Under the pieces are notes generated by a model. It was not told the origin of the DNA. It did not search any database and saw only the letters and a list, made by a program, of their open reading frames with translations. Positions 1 to 8,800 of a stretch of DNA of 35,944 nt are shown piece by piece. Origin of the DNA: Klebsiella pneumoniae (GTDB lineage: Bacteria; Pseudomonadota; Gammaproteobacteria; Pseudomonadales; Pseudohongiellaceae); contig CAMDML010000029.1 of assembly GCA_945902215.1 (NCBI GenBank), positions 1-35,944 of the forward strand, given 5' to 3'. Position 1 is the first letter of the stretch. Each line of letters starts with the position of its first letter. A program made the position numbers and the translations under genes.

Positions 1-120
1 TCGGAAGCGGCCTTGGATTCCCAGAGGCGAAGGAAATTGACGCTGCTACCCGCGAAGCCAGCGATCGGAATATCCCAGGGCATACCAAGGAGATTACGGG
101 TCTCGATGAGTTCAGCGCAG
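1..120 (-). pseudogene. glgP: Glycogen/alpha-glucan phosphorylase fragment, 5' end lost
   Basis: Reading the minus strand from about 120 towards 1 gives an open frame with the phosphorylase signature LLGMPWDIPIAGF followed by VNFLRLWESKAAS. In GlgP-family enzymes (glucosyl transfer from alpha-glucan to phosphate) this block lies around residue 190, between the N-terminal lobe and the catalytic part. The frame stays open upstream to about 190, but those residues do not resemble phosphorylase, and the dispersed repeat begins at 171. No start codon or N-terminal lobe is present. The gene therefore appears to have lost its first ~190 codons, and the rest lies beyond the left edge of the window. 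The family call is fairly firm; inactivity is an inference from the missing 5' part. Confidence 0.6.
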
Positions 121-170
121 TGATTACTGCTCGCGGACGGGCTGCGCAAAAAACCATCCCCGGCCCACCC

Positions 171-487
171 TCTCAGGAATTGCTCGAGTTCCCGCGGGTG
201 TCAAGCTCTGCGCGGGTTCCGGAAGCCGAACTAAATGAGAAGAGGAATGCATGCCGTGTCTGGTCTAACGCAGAACTGACAGACACGGGAATTCCAGTTA
301 AAGCTTGAGGGGACGACTTGGGGTGACGTTTTGCGCCGAACAGCGAAGGAAGCGCACTTTGCCGGGTTACGTCCCGGCAAGGGTGAGTTGTGCGCTGTGG
401 GGCGGTCCTGAGCGGAGGTGCAAAACGACACCCCAAGGTGGCCCTTTCACTGCAGCAGCGCATACAGAAAACCCCAAGTGGGTGTCC
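171..487. repeat. Structured dispersed repeat, copy 1
   Basis: This segment matches 14495-14752 over almost its whole length, from TCTCAGGAATTGCT on the left to the AGTGGGTGTCC region on the right. Copy 1 carries about 60 extra bases near 206-285. Both copies share a nested hairpin core: TTGCCGGG and CCCGGCAA separated by 6 bases (about 359-380), and an outer arm CTTGGGGTGACGTTTTGC (about 318-335) that pairs with GCAAAACGACACCCCAAG (about 419-436) with one mismatch. Open frames inside it are by-products of the repeat and look non-coding. It carries no transposase, so it may be a MITE-like or REP-like element. It lies between the truncated phosphorylase and the 608-1978 gene. Confidence 0.8.
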
Positions 488-543
488 CAGCCGCCGAACC
501 ACCATTACCAGTAATTCAAGGCAACGGCCCATTAATTCAAAGT

Positions 544-607
544 TATACTACGGGCCGCCACCTGCCTTGCCCTGTAGCTGAGCGCCCCGATTTCAAGAGC
601 CCCCCCC
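544..607 (+). promoter_or_regulatory. Possible -10 box and leader of the 608 gene, with a C8 run
   Basis: TATACT at 544-549 resembles a sigma-70 -10 element about 60 bases before the start codon. No -35 box at good spacing is evident. The leader ends in AAGAG (595-599), a weak ribosome-binding site, followed by a run of eight C (600-607) that touches the ATG. A length change in the run would alter the spacing between the ribosome-binding site and the start. Confidence 0.3.
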
Positions 608-1978
608 ATGAGAAACACTATCCGCGCCCTGCAATTCGCGACACTTGCAGCTGCCCTGCTTACCCGACACTCTGTTATGGCCCAGGCCATGCCCGACATC
701 GGCTTCACCAGCGTGGGTCGCGGAGCGCCAATTGAAGACGCGCAGAAATATGAGCTCGTCGGCCCCATCCAGATGTTTGGTTTCCTGAACGCCATTGCCG
801 CACGCGACGGCGCAGTTCCTGAGGGTGTGGAACCCTTGCCGATTGATGTCTACACCACGAAAGATTTCTATCAGGATAAGGATCTGTGGATGGACCCACG
901 CTACTGGCGCTGCAACTCCAGCATGGCCATCGAGTCCTCCCGTGGCGCCAACCCCGGCGGCAACACCATGGGTGACGATCCGCCCCGCACGATGGCCTGG
1001 GGCTTCTGCGACCGCGACTATCCGCGTGAAGCCATCATCAGCCCCTACGGATTCGAGACCGCTCAGGAACATTACGCAGCTCTACTGGCCGAAACGAAAC
1101 AGCGCGGCGGGCCAACCGCACACACCTATGCCACCGTACCGGGCGACATCAGCGGCCGCTACACGTGGAGCGAAGGCGGGCCCGGCGGATTGCACGGCAC
1201 CTGGTACTCACAATTGGTCAACCAGATGCCAACATTTCTCTCGCTGCTGACACCTGAATACCAGCAGCGCGTAGTGCAGGAAGCTTTCCATCAGGGCGCC
1301 GGCCAGTCGCAATGGCCTTCGCAGTATTGCTGGCCCGAAGGCTTCATGCGCCGCTGGCATTTCGCGGCCACGATCATGCAGCCACACGTTATTTTGGTGA
1401 CTCCTGATGTAGTGCAGATCAACGCCGGAGTGGCGGCCAACTTCATCACCGACATTCACCTCGGCCGCGAGTTCATCATGGACGGTGCTGTGCCGCGTCT
1501 CGGTCAGGATGTGCCGCGCTGGTATGGCGAAACCATCGGCTTCTGGGATGGCGAAACGCTGATTACCTGGACCTCGAACATTCAGGGCTGGAAGGCTCAC
1601 TCCGCCTTTGAGTTTTCCAGCAAGATGCAGACGGTAGAGATTTACACACCGGTACGCGATGCCAACGGCACTATAACGGAGCTCAATCACGAAGCCGTGT
1701 TCTACGACCCCGAAGCTCTCGTGGAGCCGATTCGCATCGTGCGCAACCTCAGCAAAATGAGCAGCCTGCGGGAGGGCGATCCTTACACGTATATCGAATG
1801 CATCCAATCCATCTACCCTGTCGACGGCGTTGCCACCCCGCAGTCACCGGGCAATGAGATCGAGTACCGCGTGCCGGACATGTACAACCGCCCCTGGTCC
1901 CAAATTTGGGAGCAATATCAAGAGGAAGGGATGCAAAAGCCGGCCGCTGAAGGCCCGGATATCTTCAGCTTCGAGTAA
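608..1978 (+). CDS. Secreted protein of unknown function, paralogue of 14860-16251
   Basis: A 456-residue protein with a Sec signal peptide (hydrophobic 8-18, cleavage probably in the VMAQA stretch near 25-27), so it is likely periplasmic. The mature part begins [12 protein letters not shown] and contains [41 protein letters not shown] and [14 protein letters not shown]. All of these recur in the protein at 14860-16251, and the two align along their full length. The CWP block and the later GxWxGxTL block also match the C-terminal regions of the proteins at 7603, 29866 and 31300, so it belongs to the same broad family of secreted proteins. No catalytic site is recognised. Both paralogues end in FxFE. 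It is followed by a hairpin at 1991-2013. Function unknown; the gene itself is certain. Confidence 0.85.
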   Translation: MRNTIRALQFATLAAALLTRHSVMAQAMPDIGFTSVGRGAPIEDAQKYELVGPIQMFGFLNAIAARDGAVPEGVEPLPIDVYTTKDFYQDKDLWMDPRYWRCNSSMAIESSRGANPGGNTMGDDPPRTMAWGFCDRDYPREAIISPYGFETAQEHYAALLAETKQRGGPTAHTYATVPGDISGRYTWSEGGPGGLHGTWYSQLVNQMPTFLSLLTPEYQQRVVQEAFHQGAGQSQWPSQYCWPEGFMRRWHFAATIMQPHVILVTPDVVQINAGVAANFITDIHLGREFIMDGAVPRLGQDVPRWYGETIGFWDGETLITWTSNIQGWKAHSAFEFSSKMQTVEIYTPVRDANGTITELNHEAVFYDPEALVEPIRIVRNLSKMSSLREGDPYTYIECIQSIYPVDGVATPQSPGNEIEYRVPDMYNRPWSQIWEQYQEEGMQKPAAEGPDIFSFE

Positions 1979-1990
1979 GCTGCAGGCGCG

Positions 1991-2013
1991 CCGTATTGCT
2001 GCCGGCAATACGG
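1991..2013 (+). terminator. Hairpin after the 608-1978 gene
   Basis: CCGTATTGC (1991-1999) pairs perfectly with GCAATACGG (2005-2013) around a 5-base loop, 12 bases after the stop codon. There is no U-tract, so it may be a weak or factor-dependent terminator or a 3' end stabiliser rather than a classical intrinsic terminator. Confidence 0.45.
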
Positions 2014-2017
2014 CCTG

Positions 2018-2026
2018 TGCTATAGT
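2018..2026 (+). promoter_or_regulatory. Extended -10 promoter element of the TPR gene
   Basis: TGCTATAGT fits an extended -10 box (TG-n-TATAAT with one mismatch), 56 bases before the start at 2083. The same TGCTATAGT appears before the gene at 13410, and a related TATAGT precedes the gene at 7603. Confidence 0.4.
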
Positions 2027-2082
2027 TTGGAGACCCGCGGATCAGTTGTTGTTTACTTGGCAGTGAACGAGAACAAACCAAA

Positions 2083-3075
2083 ATGACTCCGGTAAAACCC
2101 ATCGTCCTTCCGGTTATCGGCTTCCTTGCACTGCTGGGAACCCTGAATACCGCCTTGCTCGCCGGCGAAGCTGTTACCCAGACGCTCTCCGACAAAGATG
2201 CACTAGAGCAGGTAATTCGCCATCTGGAAACCACGCAGGGCGCATACGGTGCGCAGTTGAGTGAGGCTTATTTTCAGCTGGGCACCACCGAGCGCGCACT
2301 GGAAAATCATGATGAAGCAGCCCAGGCATTTGGCAAGTCGCTGCAAATTCTCAGAACCGGCTACGGTCTCCTTGACCTCAGACAGCTGCCGATTCTTGAG
2401 GAGCTGCTGGCTACCAATCAGACACTGGAAGACTGGCAGGAAGTAGACTCACTGCGCCACCTCATGCATTTCATCACCTCACGCAATTCTGAAGCTGACG
2501 CAGAGCTGCGCTTCCAGTCACTGGTCAAACTAGGCCGGTGGAAAGTGCAAGCAGAAGAACACGGACTTTTGCCAGAGAATGAGAACCCGGTAAAACAAGC
2601 GTTCGAGCTTTATTCCAATGAAATCGGCAAGCTTGAAGCCAGTGCAACTTACCAGGGCAAAAACATTCACTTGGCCACCTTGTATCTGGATATCGCAGCA
2701 GTCGAATTCAATCAGGCCAAAGCCAAATATGAAATGCCCATCACTGAATTTGAACTTGGCGGACAGAGCTCTATCTCGACTGTGAATTGCATTACATTCG
2801 CGGGGCGGGATGGCAGACCCGTACAGTCATGCACCTCAGTGGAAATGCCGAACCCGAGTTACTATATGGAGCCTTCCAACAGGAAGAACATGCAAATCAG
2901 GCAGCACCTTGATGCAGTGAAAGATGACGTTCTTCAGGCTTACCGTACTTTGCAAAATGAACCCGAAGGCACGGATCATCGCGCCGCATTGCTGGCCGAA
3001 GTACAGCGCTTGACGAGGGAGTACAACGACTTTACCGCAATGAATTCAAAATCGTCGATGTATCGGCTGGATTGA
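2083..3075 (+). CDS. Secreted tetratricopeptide-repeat protein
   Basis: A 330-residue protein with an N-terminal hydrophobic signal segment (about 7-27). Residues around 50-95 read as a TPR pair: AYFQLGTTERALENHDEAAQAFGKS has the expected small and aromatic spacing. The rest is largely helical, with LEELLATNQTLEDW and a later helical tail. TPR units usually form protein-docking surfaces, so a periplasmic scaffold role is plausible but not shown. Two cysteines near the middle (VNCITF, VQSCTS) could form a disulfide. It converges on the ABC exporter operon with only two bases between stop codons and no obvious terminator. The start at 2083 follows a weak GAG ribosome-binding site. Confidence 0.8.
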   Translation: MTPVKPIVLPVIGFLALLGTLNTALLAGEAVTQTLSDKDALEQVIRHLETTQGAYGAQLSEAYFQLGTTERALENHDEAAQAFGKSLQILRTGYGLLDLRQLPILEELLATNQTLEDWQEVDSLRHLMHFITSRNSEADAELRFQSLVKLGRWKVQAEEHGLLPENENPVKQAFELYSNEIGKLEASATYQGKNIHLATLYLDIAAVEFNQAKAKYEMPITEFELGGQSSISTVNCITFAGRDGRPVQSCTSVEMPNPSYYMEPSNRKNMQIRQHLDAVKDDVLQAYRTLQNEPEGTDHRAALLAEVQRLTREYNDFTAMNSKSSMYRLD

Positions 3076-3077
3076 TT

Positions 3078-4844
3078 TCAGGAAACCTGCTGCCGGTGCA
3101 GCAACATGTCTACCGCATCCTGCATTGAAGTGGCGCGCGTGATGCCGGCTCCATTCACGAAGAAAATCTCATCGGCATTCTCGATGGTATTCAAGCGATG
3201 CGCGATGATGACCCGCGTGGTATGCGCAGGCAGTTTCTGCAGTATCCCTTCCAGCAATTGTTCAGTGACGGTATCAATATTTGCTGTGGCTTCGTCGAGA
3301 ATCAGCAGATCGGGATGACGCAGCACGGCACGCATGAATGCAATCAATTGCTTTTGGCCCAGCGACAGTGAATCACCGCTGGTAGCTACATTCGCTTGCA
3401 GACCCCCATCGAAACGCAGCAACAGACCCGCCAAGCCATTCGCTTCCAGCACTACCAGCAATTCAGTGTCGCCAAGGCTGGCGTACGTTTCATTGCCGTA
3501 CAAAATATTGTCACGCACCGTGCCGGAAAACAGCACCGGCTCCTGCAGGATGAAGCCGATACGACTGGCGCGCTCCGCTGGCTCCACACTCCGAATATCA
3601 CGACCATTGAGTAGCACAGTACCACTGGTGGGATCGTACAGGCGCGCCATCAGCGATGCCGTTGTGGTCTTGCCGCCACCGGTTGGCCCCACCAACGCAT
3701 ATGTCTTGCCGCGTTTGAGGCTGAAATTAAGGTTCTCAAGAATGACCCGCTCTGGCGTGTACTGGAACGACACCTCCCTGAATTCCAGCAAATTGGCAGA
3801 ATCATTGCTTGTCTGCTGTTCCGCAACCGGCAACTGCGGCATGTCGTTTTGCATATGCAGAATCGCCGAGATGCGATCCCAGCCTGCGAGCGCTACCTGA
3901 AAGTTGGCCCAAATCGCAGCCAACTGACGAAGCGGATTGTAGAAGTTGTTCACATAAGCCAGATAACTGATCAAGAGGCCCAACGAGAAGGCACCTGTGG
4001 TCATCAGATGAATGCCGTACACCAGCACTGTCAGTTGCGCCAGGTTTGACGACAAGCCAAACACCGGCGTAAACAGGGTGTTGGCAATACCGGCCACAAT
4101 GGCCTTGCGATAGTTGCTCTGGTTGGCTTCATCAAAACGGCTGCGGAAGAAATCGCGGCGGTTGAACGCCACGATGACACGGAAGTTGTTGAGACTTTCC
4201 GTGACTTCCGCCGACAGCCCTCCGGTTGCGGCCATTACCTCGGCATTCTTGCGCTTTACCCACGGCGACACCGCGCGCGTGAACAGCAAGAGCAGTGCGG
4301 CAGGCAACAAAGCCGCCGCGCCGAGCCGGAAATTGATCACCAGCAGAAACACCGCGGAACCACACATAATGACAATGGAGCCGACGAACTGCACCAAGGT
4401 GTGCGAGAAAAACTGGTTTAGCTTGTCGGTGTCGTTGTTGATGCGCGAAATAAGGTCGCCGGTCTTGTTGGCGTTGAAAAACGCCACTGGCAATTCCTGC
4501 AGCTTGGTAAAAATGCGGGTACGCAAGTTGTACAACACACGCTGCCCTACTCCTCCCATCAGCCGGGTCTGCGCATAACTGGTGAAGAGACCGGCGCCAT
4601 ACAAGAGGAACAGGATGAACGCAAAACGCAGCATGCCGTCGAAGAGGCCGGCGACGATATAGGTGTCGACAATGTGCGCGATCAACAAAGGCGCACCAAG
4701 GTTGACGAGCGAGTTGCACACCGTTACCAGTGCGGCATAGCCCAGAATTGCCTCTTCACCGGCTACAAGCGGCATCAGACTGGCAATCGCTTTCCATGCG
4801 CCGACCTTTTGCTTCGGCGCTTGTTCGTTAAGAGCGTAGTTCAT
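3078..4844 (-). CDS. ABC exporter subunit with catalytically complete ATPase residues (MdlB-like)
   Basis: A 588-residue half-transporter with an N-terminal six-helix export domain (about 30-325) and a C-terminal ATPase domain (about 350-580). Walker A is GPTGGGKTT (386-394), the Q-loop is Gln434, Walker B with catalytic Glu is LLILDEAT (513-520), and the switch His is His549. The signature is LSLGQ (493-497) instead of LSGGQ. This is the pattern of the 'consensus' subunit of a heterodimeric exporter: it supplies Walker A/B, Glu and His to the active site but a poor signature to the other site. Its start overlaps the stop of the upstream partner in an ATGA, so the two are translationally coupled. 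Substrate unknown; lipids, peptides or drugs are typical for the family. Confidence 0.9.
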   Translation of the reverse strand: MNYALNEQAPKQKVGAWKAIASLMPLVAGEEAILGYAALVTVCNSLVNLGAPLLIAHIVDTYIVAGLFDGMLRFAFILFLLYGAGLFTSYAQTRLMGGVGQRVLYNLRTRIFTKLQELPVAFFNANKTGDLISRINNDTDKLNQFFSHTLVQFVGSIVIMCGSAVFLLVINFRLGAAALLPAALLLLFTRAVSPWVKRKNAEVMAATGGLSAEVTESLNNFRVIVAFNRRDFFRSRFDEANQSNYRKAIVAGIANTLFTPVFGLSSNLAQLTVLVYGIHLMTTGAFSLGLLISYLAYVNNFYNPLRQLAAIWANFQVALAGWDRISAILHMQNDMPQLPVAEQQTSNDSANLLEFREVSFQYTPERVILENLNFSLKRGKTYALVGPTGGGKTTTASLMARLYDPTSGTVLLNGRDIRSVEPAERASRIGFILQEPVLFSGTVRDNILYGNETYASLGDTELLVVLEANGLAGLLLRFDGGLQANVATSGDSLSLGQKQLIAFMRAVLRHPDLLILDEATANIDTVTEQLLEGILQKLPAHTTRVIIAHRLNTIENADEIFFVNGAGITRATSMQDAVDMLLHRQQVS

Positions 4845-6619
4845 GGAATGAGCTCATAAGTGCTGGTCGAGCGCTGGGAATTGTAGATCTGCACATACTC
4901 AGGCGAGTTGTGCATCAGTTCGTCATGGGTGCCTGCGGCGAGTATTTCGCCCTCCATCAGCAGGATGATTTGGTCGTAATCAGTCACTGGTGCGATTTTC
5001 TGGGTGATGGAAATGAGCGTTAATCGAGGATAGTTGCGGGCAATGTTGGCAAGAATCTTCTGCTCCGTTCTGGCATCCACGCGCGCAGTGAAGTCGTCGA
5101 GGAACAGAATCTTCGGATTCAGGGCCAATGCTCTGGCCAGCATGATCCGCTGTTTCTGGCCGCCCGACAGCGACGTGCCGCGCTCCGAAACCTGCGTATC
5201 CAACCCGGCCGGCAACGTGGCGATATAGTCGGCGAGTTCTGCCGTGCGCACGGCCAAGTCCAAAGCGTCATTGCTGGCGAGCGGACTGAACGCAATATTT
5301 TCCCGCATCGTTGTGCTGAACAGCACGCTGTCCTGGAATACGAGGCCGATCTGCGGATAGAAAGAGGCACTGGCGTAATCGGTGAGTGGCTTGCCATCGT
5401 ATTGCAGTTGGCCATCCTGCGCCGGGGTCAAACCGGCCATGATGTTCAGGAGCTGCGTCTTGCCGGCTGCCGTGGGGCCAAGAATGGCTGTACGGGTGCC
5501 GGGTTTGATTTCGAGCGATACATGCTTCAACACCGGCTTGCCGCCATAATCAAGACTGACATCACGTACGGTGATGTGACCTTGCAGCGGAGCTACTGCA
5601 GTGCCGACGCTGATGTCATCCGGGGCCTGCAATATTTCCGTGATACGGGTGTAGGACACTCCGGCTTGCGCAATGATATTGCTCATAAAGCCGATGACGA
5701 GAATCGGGAAGATCAGCAGCACGAGATAGCTCATGAATGCCGTAAAGGAACCCAGTGTCATGTCACCTTCGATGACGAAATACCCACCCAGTGTTACCAC
5801 CACCAGTGAGCCCATGCTCGCCACGAAGGTGATGATCGGGATCATGAACGAAAAAAACTTTACAATCGTAAAGCCGATATCGCGGCCGCGTGCATTGGCC
5901 TCGTTGAAGCGCGCGTGCTCAAGCCGGTTGGAATCCAGCACGCGAATCAAGGCTGCGCCGATAATGCTTTCCTTGATCACCTTGTTGAGCCAGTCGATGA
6001 CTTCGCGCCCCAATTTGAAGTAAGGACGAACCTTGCTCAGGATCACGAAGAACGCACCACCGATCAGCGGAATCACCATCAGTACCGCTAGCGCCAGCTC
6101 CCAATCGATGCTCAGCAAAATCACGGCAGTACCGATGATGATGACAGCGGAAGTCACCAGTGACACGATGACCTGCGAGACAAATAGTTTGATGGCATCG
6201 ATGTCGGATGTGAGATTGGTCAGCAGCTTGGCCGGGTTCCTGTCTTCAATGAAACGATAGCCCTGCCGGGAAATGCGCATGACCAGCTGTTGGCGCAGAT
6301 CGAAGGCCGCCTTTTCTGACACGAGCGTCTGCATAAGGCTTTGCAGGCACGTGAAGAAGAAAATAAGCAGCGCGATGCCAAGGAATTCCAGCACGAGCGG
6401 AGACAGTGCAAAGTTGCCTGCCACATAGGTGTCGATGCCGCGCGCAACCAGCCGCGGAATGAACAGCGTAAATACATTGGCGATGATGGCCAGCACGATC
6501 AGTACTGCCACTTGTTTGCGGTAGGGGCCAAGCAGACTGAACAACCCGGGTGCACGTGGCGGTTTCGGCGCTGGTTTTGCATGCGCTGCAGGGGAGGAAA
6601 CTGTGGACAATTGAGACAT
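4841..6619 (-). CDS. ABC exporter subunit with degenerate ATPase residues (MdlA-like)
   Basis: A 592-residue half-transporter, first gene of the two-gene operon. The Pro/Ala-rich N-terminus (1-25) precedes a six-helix export domain (about 30-330) and an ATPase domain (about 345-590). Walker A is GPTAAGKTQ (381-389), the Q-loop is Gln429 and the signature is a canonical LSGGQ (484-488). The Walker B end reads FLDD, with Asp509 where the catalytic Glu normally sits, and the switch His is replaced by Gln540 (SITQKI). It therefore complements the downstream subunit: one good ATP site in the dimer is built from its LSGGQ and the partner's Glu/His. It probably sits in the inner membrane. No accessory membrane-fusion gene is adjacent. 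Confidence 0.9.
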   Translation of the reverse strand: MSQLSTVSSPAAHAKPAPKPPRAPGLFSLLGPYRKQVAVLIVLAIIANVFTLFIPRLVARGIDTYVAGNFALSPLVLEFLGIALLIFFFTCLQSLMQTLVSEKAAFDLRQQLVMRISRQGYRFIEDRNPAKLLTNLTSDIDAIKLFVSQVIVSLVTSAVIIIGTAVILLSIDWELALAVLMVIPLIGGAFFVILSKVRPYFKLGREVIDWLNKVIKESIIGAALIRVLDSNRLEHARFNEANARGRDIGFTIVKFFSFMIPIITFVASMGSLVVVTLGGYFVIEGDMTLGSFTAFMSYLVLLIFPILVIGFMSNIIAQAGVSYTRITEILQAPDDISVGTAVAPLQGHITVRDVSLDYGGKPVLKHVSLEIKPGTRTAILGPTAAGKTQLLNIMAGLTPAQDGQLQYDGKPLTDYASASFYPQIGLVFQDSVLFSTTMRENIAFSPLASNDALDLAVRTAELADYIATLPAGLDTQVSERGTSLSGGQKQRIMLARALALNPKILFLDDFTARVDARTEQKILANIARNYPRLTLISITQKIAPVTDYDQIILLMEGEILAAGTHDELMHNSPEYVQIYNSQRSTSTYELIP

Positions 6620-6906
6620 GGGTTGGGCCGGTTGACCTAAAAAAACTGGCCTCGAATGTTAACCCAAAATCCCCGGTTTTTGACTTTTTAATGCGGCTTT
6701 ATGTTGCTACTGTCGCAGCAGGTCAGTTGGCAAGCACAGATCTGCATCAATCACAATTGTTGCGGTGACTGCCGCCTGGTCATCACGATTAACATTGCTG
6801 ATAACAGCATGCAGTGTTGCCAGATGCGATGCTGTCGGATTCCACTATTTATTTTCCACTATCCTATTTACATGTAGCGCCGTTTCTTTGTTAAGCTCTT
6901 CCGCAA
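6620..6906. other. Divergent spacer with a 14-bp tandem repeat
   Basis: This 287-bp AT-richer spacer separates the exporter operon from the 6907 gene and should hold both promoters. The only clear structure is a tandem pair of 14-bp units beginning TTCCACTAT at 6840 and 6854, close to the 6907 start, with two mismatches between units. The second unit runs into TATCCTATTTA, which could serve as a -10 region. No coding frame is supported. Confidence 0.4.
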
Positions 6907-7335
6907 ATGCAAGACCAAGCCCCGCTTTTCAATCTACCGTTCTTCACAAACTTCGAACCTTGGATGTTCGCGCTGGTTTTTATGGTGACGTTTGTCGGGT
7001 CACTACTCGTTGTACCCTGGGTCGTAATGCGCTTGCCTGCAGATTATTTCCAGCATGAAAAACGCCTTCCGCCGCGGTGGGCAACCCATCACCCTGTCTA
7101 CCGCCTCCTGCTCAGGGTAGCCAGGAATCTGCTTGGGGTCTTGCTGGTGCTGACAGGAGTTACCATGCTGATATTGCCGGGGCAGGGTCTGCTTACTATC
7201 CTGATCGGAGTAATGCTGTTGGAATTTCCCGGCAAGTTTCAGAGCGAACGCTGGCTACTCAAACGCAAATCCATACGGCGTGGCGTTAACTGGCTACGGA
7301 AAAAACTGCACAAACCTCCATTCGAGCTCGACTGA
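6907..7335 (+). CDS. Small inner-membrane protein of the PGPGW type
   Basis: A 142-residue protein with a hydrophobic helix at about 19-42 and a hydrophobic hairpin at about 74-105. The hairpin carries TMLILPGQGLLTILIGVMLL, the hallmark of the PGPGW-type putative membrane protein family (variant LPGQG). The C-terminal 35 residues are strongly basic (RWLLKRKSIRRGVNWLRKK) and should face the cytoplasm. The family has no established function. ATG 6907 is used because it gives the longest frame, though no good ribosome-binding site precedes it; ATG 6964, just inside the first helix, is less likely. Confidence 0.75.
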   Translation: MQDQAPLFNLPFFTNFEPWMFALVFMVTFVGSLLVVPWVVMRLPADYFQHEKRLPPRWATHHPVYRLLLRVARNLLGVLLVLTGVTMLILPGQGLLTILIGVMLLEFPGKFQSERWLLKRKSIRRGVNWLRKKLHKPPFELD

Positions 7336-7360
7336 TTTATCCAGCCGCAACCATTAGCCA

Positions 7361-7520
7361 TCAACGGCTGATGCTCATCTGTGGCCGTACCTGCTGATCA
7401 ATCTGCAGGAACACCAACAGATCGGCATTCAGCTGGTCCTTGTGGGTGTCCGTAAGACCGCAGTAAGACCGTGGGTGTGCCCTCGTAGATTTTCAGGGTT
7501 GCATTGTCAATATGTTCCAC
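7361..7520 (-). pseudogene. C-terminal remnant of an alpha/beta hydrolase
   Basis: On the minus strand, two short frames together spell the end of a non-haem chloroperoxidase-type alpha/beta hydrolase: HIDNATLKIYEGTPT in one frame, then [18 protein letters not shown] and a TGA stop at 7361-7363 in another. Intact relatives read [25 protein letters not shown] in one piece, and the His of the lost PHGL is the catalytic His. The break coincides with an 11-bp near-duplication (GTAAGACCGCA then GTAAGACCG, about 7452-7471). The rest of the hydrolase is absent, since upstream is the promoter region of 7603. It is a dead fragment of about 50 codons. Confidence 0.7.
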
Positions 7521-7544
7521 TACGCGCAGACTCCCGATCCCCGC

Positions 7545-7574
7545 ATGACAAGCGCTCCCTCCCGGCTGTATAGT
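7545..7574 (+). promoter_or_regulatory. Candidate sigma-70 promoter of the 7603 gene
   Basis: ATGACA (7545-7550) and TATAGT (7569-7574) lie 18 bases apart, a reasonable -35/-10 pair. It is followed 14 bases later by the GAGGAGAG ribosome-binding site (7588-7595). It is the best-spaced pair seen in the window. Confidence 0.45.
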
Positions 7575-7602
7575 CTGGCCGGCAAATGAGGAGAGCTTGT
7601 CT

Positions 7603-8796
7603 ATGTCATTCCGTATCCACCGCTGTGGCACCGCGCTGACACTGCTATTGGCTGCCCTGCCCGCTTGCGCCCACCACGGGCTGGCCAATTTCAATCTCAA
7701 CATTGATCTCACCATCGAAGGCACCATTACCGCTATCGCGTTGATCAACCCGCATTCGTGGATCTACGTGGATGTGACCGCTGCCGACGGCAGTGTCATC
7801 CCCTGGAAATGTGAACTACGCGGCGGCACGGTATTGAAGCGCTCCGGCTGGACCAAGGAAATGTTCGAGCTCGGCTCAACAGTAACCATTACTGGCTCGC
7901 CCGACCGCTGGGAAGAGAACACCTGCTACATGGGTTCCATCCAGTTCGCGAATGGCAGCCAAATGGATCGTTATGGCCAGTTGGTTGCAGCGGAGCTGGA
8001 GGTGCGGCAAGCCATCGCAGTGAGGCGTCTGGCCAGCGGCGTACCGGATCTGAGTGGCGACTGGGCCGCAGAACAAGTGGTCATGACGGACCCGCGCGGT
8101 CTCAGTGGTACATTGGTACCGCTCGGCATTGCTGATGAATTCGCACCGGGTGAATTGCCTGCAGGCGGTCGCGCCTTTCAGGGTTCGCGTGGCACACCGG
8201 AATCTTTTTCCGATGATCCGCTGGGTACAACCTGGAATCGTCCATCAAGCTTGCCGCTGACTGACGCCGGCCGCGCCGCGCTTGTGGGTTTCGACGCCGG
8301 CTCCAGCGACAATCCGCGTTTGAACTGCGAATCCACAAATATCCTGTTCGATTGGGGCTTCGATAATCCGATCAACCACATTGTCCAGTCTGAAACCGAA
8401 ATCCATCTGACCTACGGCCTGATGAACATGGAGCGGACTATCCATCTGGACCAGGACTTCCCGGCTGACATCGTACCCAGCCGCCCCGGCTACTCGATTG
8501 GCCACTGGGAAAATGATGTGCTGATCGTGCAGACGCGTGGCTTCCTCGCGGGCATACTGTCGGCTGACGCGAACACACCGCACAGCAACGGCTTCAATGT
8601 GACCGAGCGCTTCTCACTGGACCTCACCAACGGCGCGCTGCTGCGCGAATTTATTGCAGAAGATGGCATCTACTGGACCGGCGAATACCGCGGTCGCGAC
8701 AGCATGTTCGTCTCATCGCTACCGTTTGAGGAATACAATTGCGACGACCGCTCGTTCAATACCGACTCTCTGCAAGCACCGCAGCAGCAACAATAA
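7603..8796 (+). CDS. Secreted fusion of a DUF6152 domain and a PDLSG-type domain
   Basis: ATG 7603 is chosen over TTG 7597 because GAGGAG (7588-7593) is well spaced only for the ATG; this gives 397 residues. A signal peptide ends at PACA, leaving a mature protein that starts HHGLANF. Residues about 24-125 form a DUF6152 domain (HH, then INPHSWIYVDV, then PWKCEL). From about 145 a second domain starts at VPDLSGDW, with LNCEST and later SIGHWENDVLIVQT, resembling the separate proteins at 29866 and 31300. The C-terminus is Gln-rich (APQQQQ). In the right-hand locus the same two domains are encoded by adjacent genes, so this is a natural fusion. Location periplasmic or surface; activity unknown. 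The 8837 gene follows in the same direction after 40 bases. Confidence 0.85.
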   Translation: MSFRIHRCGTALTLLLAALPACAHHGLANFNLNIDLTIEGTITAIALINPHSWIYVDVTAADGSVIPWKCELRGGTVLKRSGWTKEMFELGSTVTITGSPDRWEENTCYMGSIQFANGSQMDRYGQLVAAELEVRQAIAVRRLASGVPDLSGDWAAEQVVMTDPRGLSGTLVPLGIADEFAPGELPAGGRAFQGSRGTPESFSDDPLGTTWNRPSSLPLTDAGRAALVGFDAGSSDNPRLNCESTNILFDWGFDNPINHIVQSETEIHLTYGLMNMERTIHLDQDFPADIVPSRPGYSIGHWENDVLIVQTRGFLAGILSADANTPHSNGFNVTERFSLDLTNGALLREFIAEDGIYWTGEYRGRDSMFVSSLPFEEYNCDDRSFNTDSLQAPQQQQ

Positions 8797-8800
8797 CAAC

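Noticed and set aside
173-532. 119-codon minus-strand open frame rich in Arg/Ser
   Set aside because: It lies inside the dispersed repeat, changes frame between the two repeat copies, and has no ribosome-binding site. It is a by-product of the repeat.
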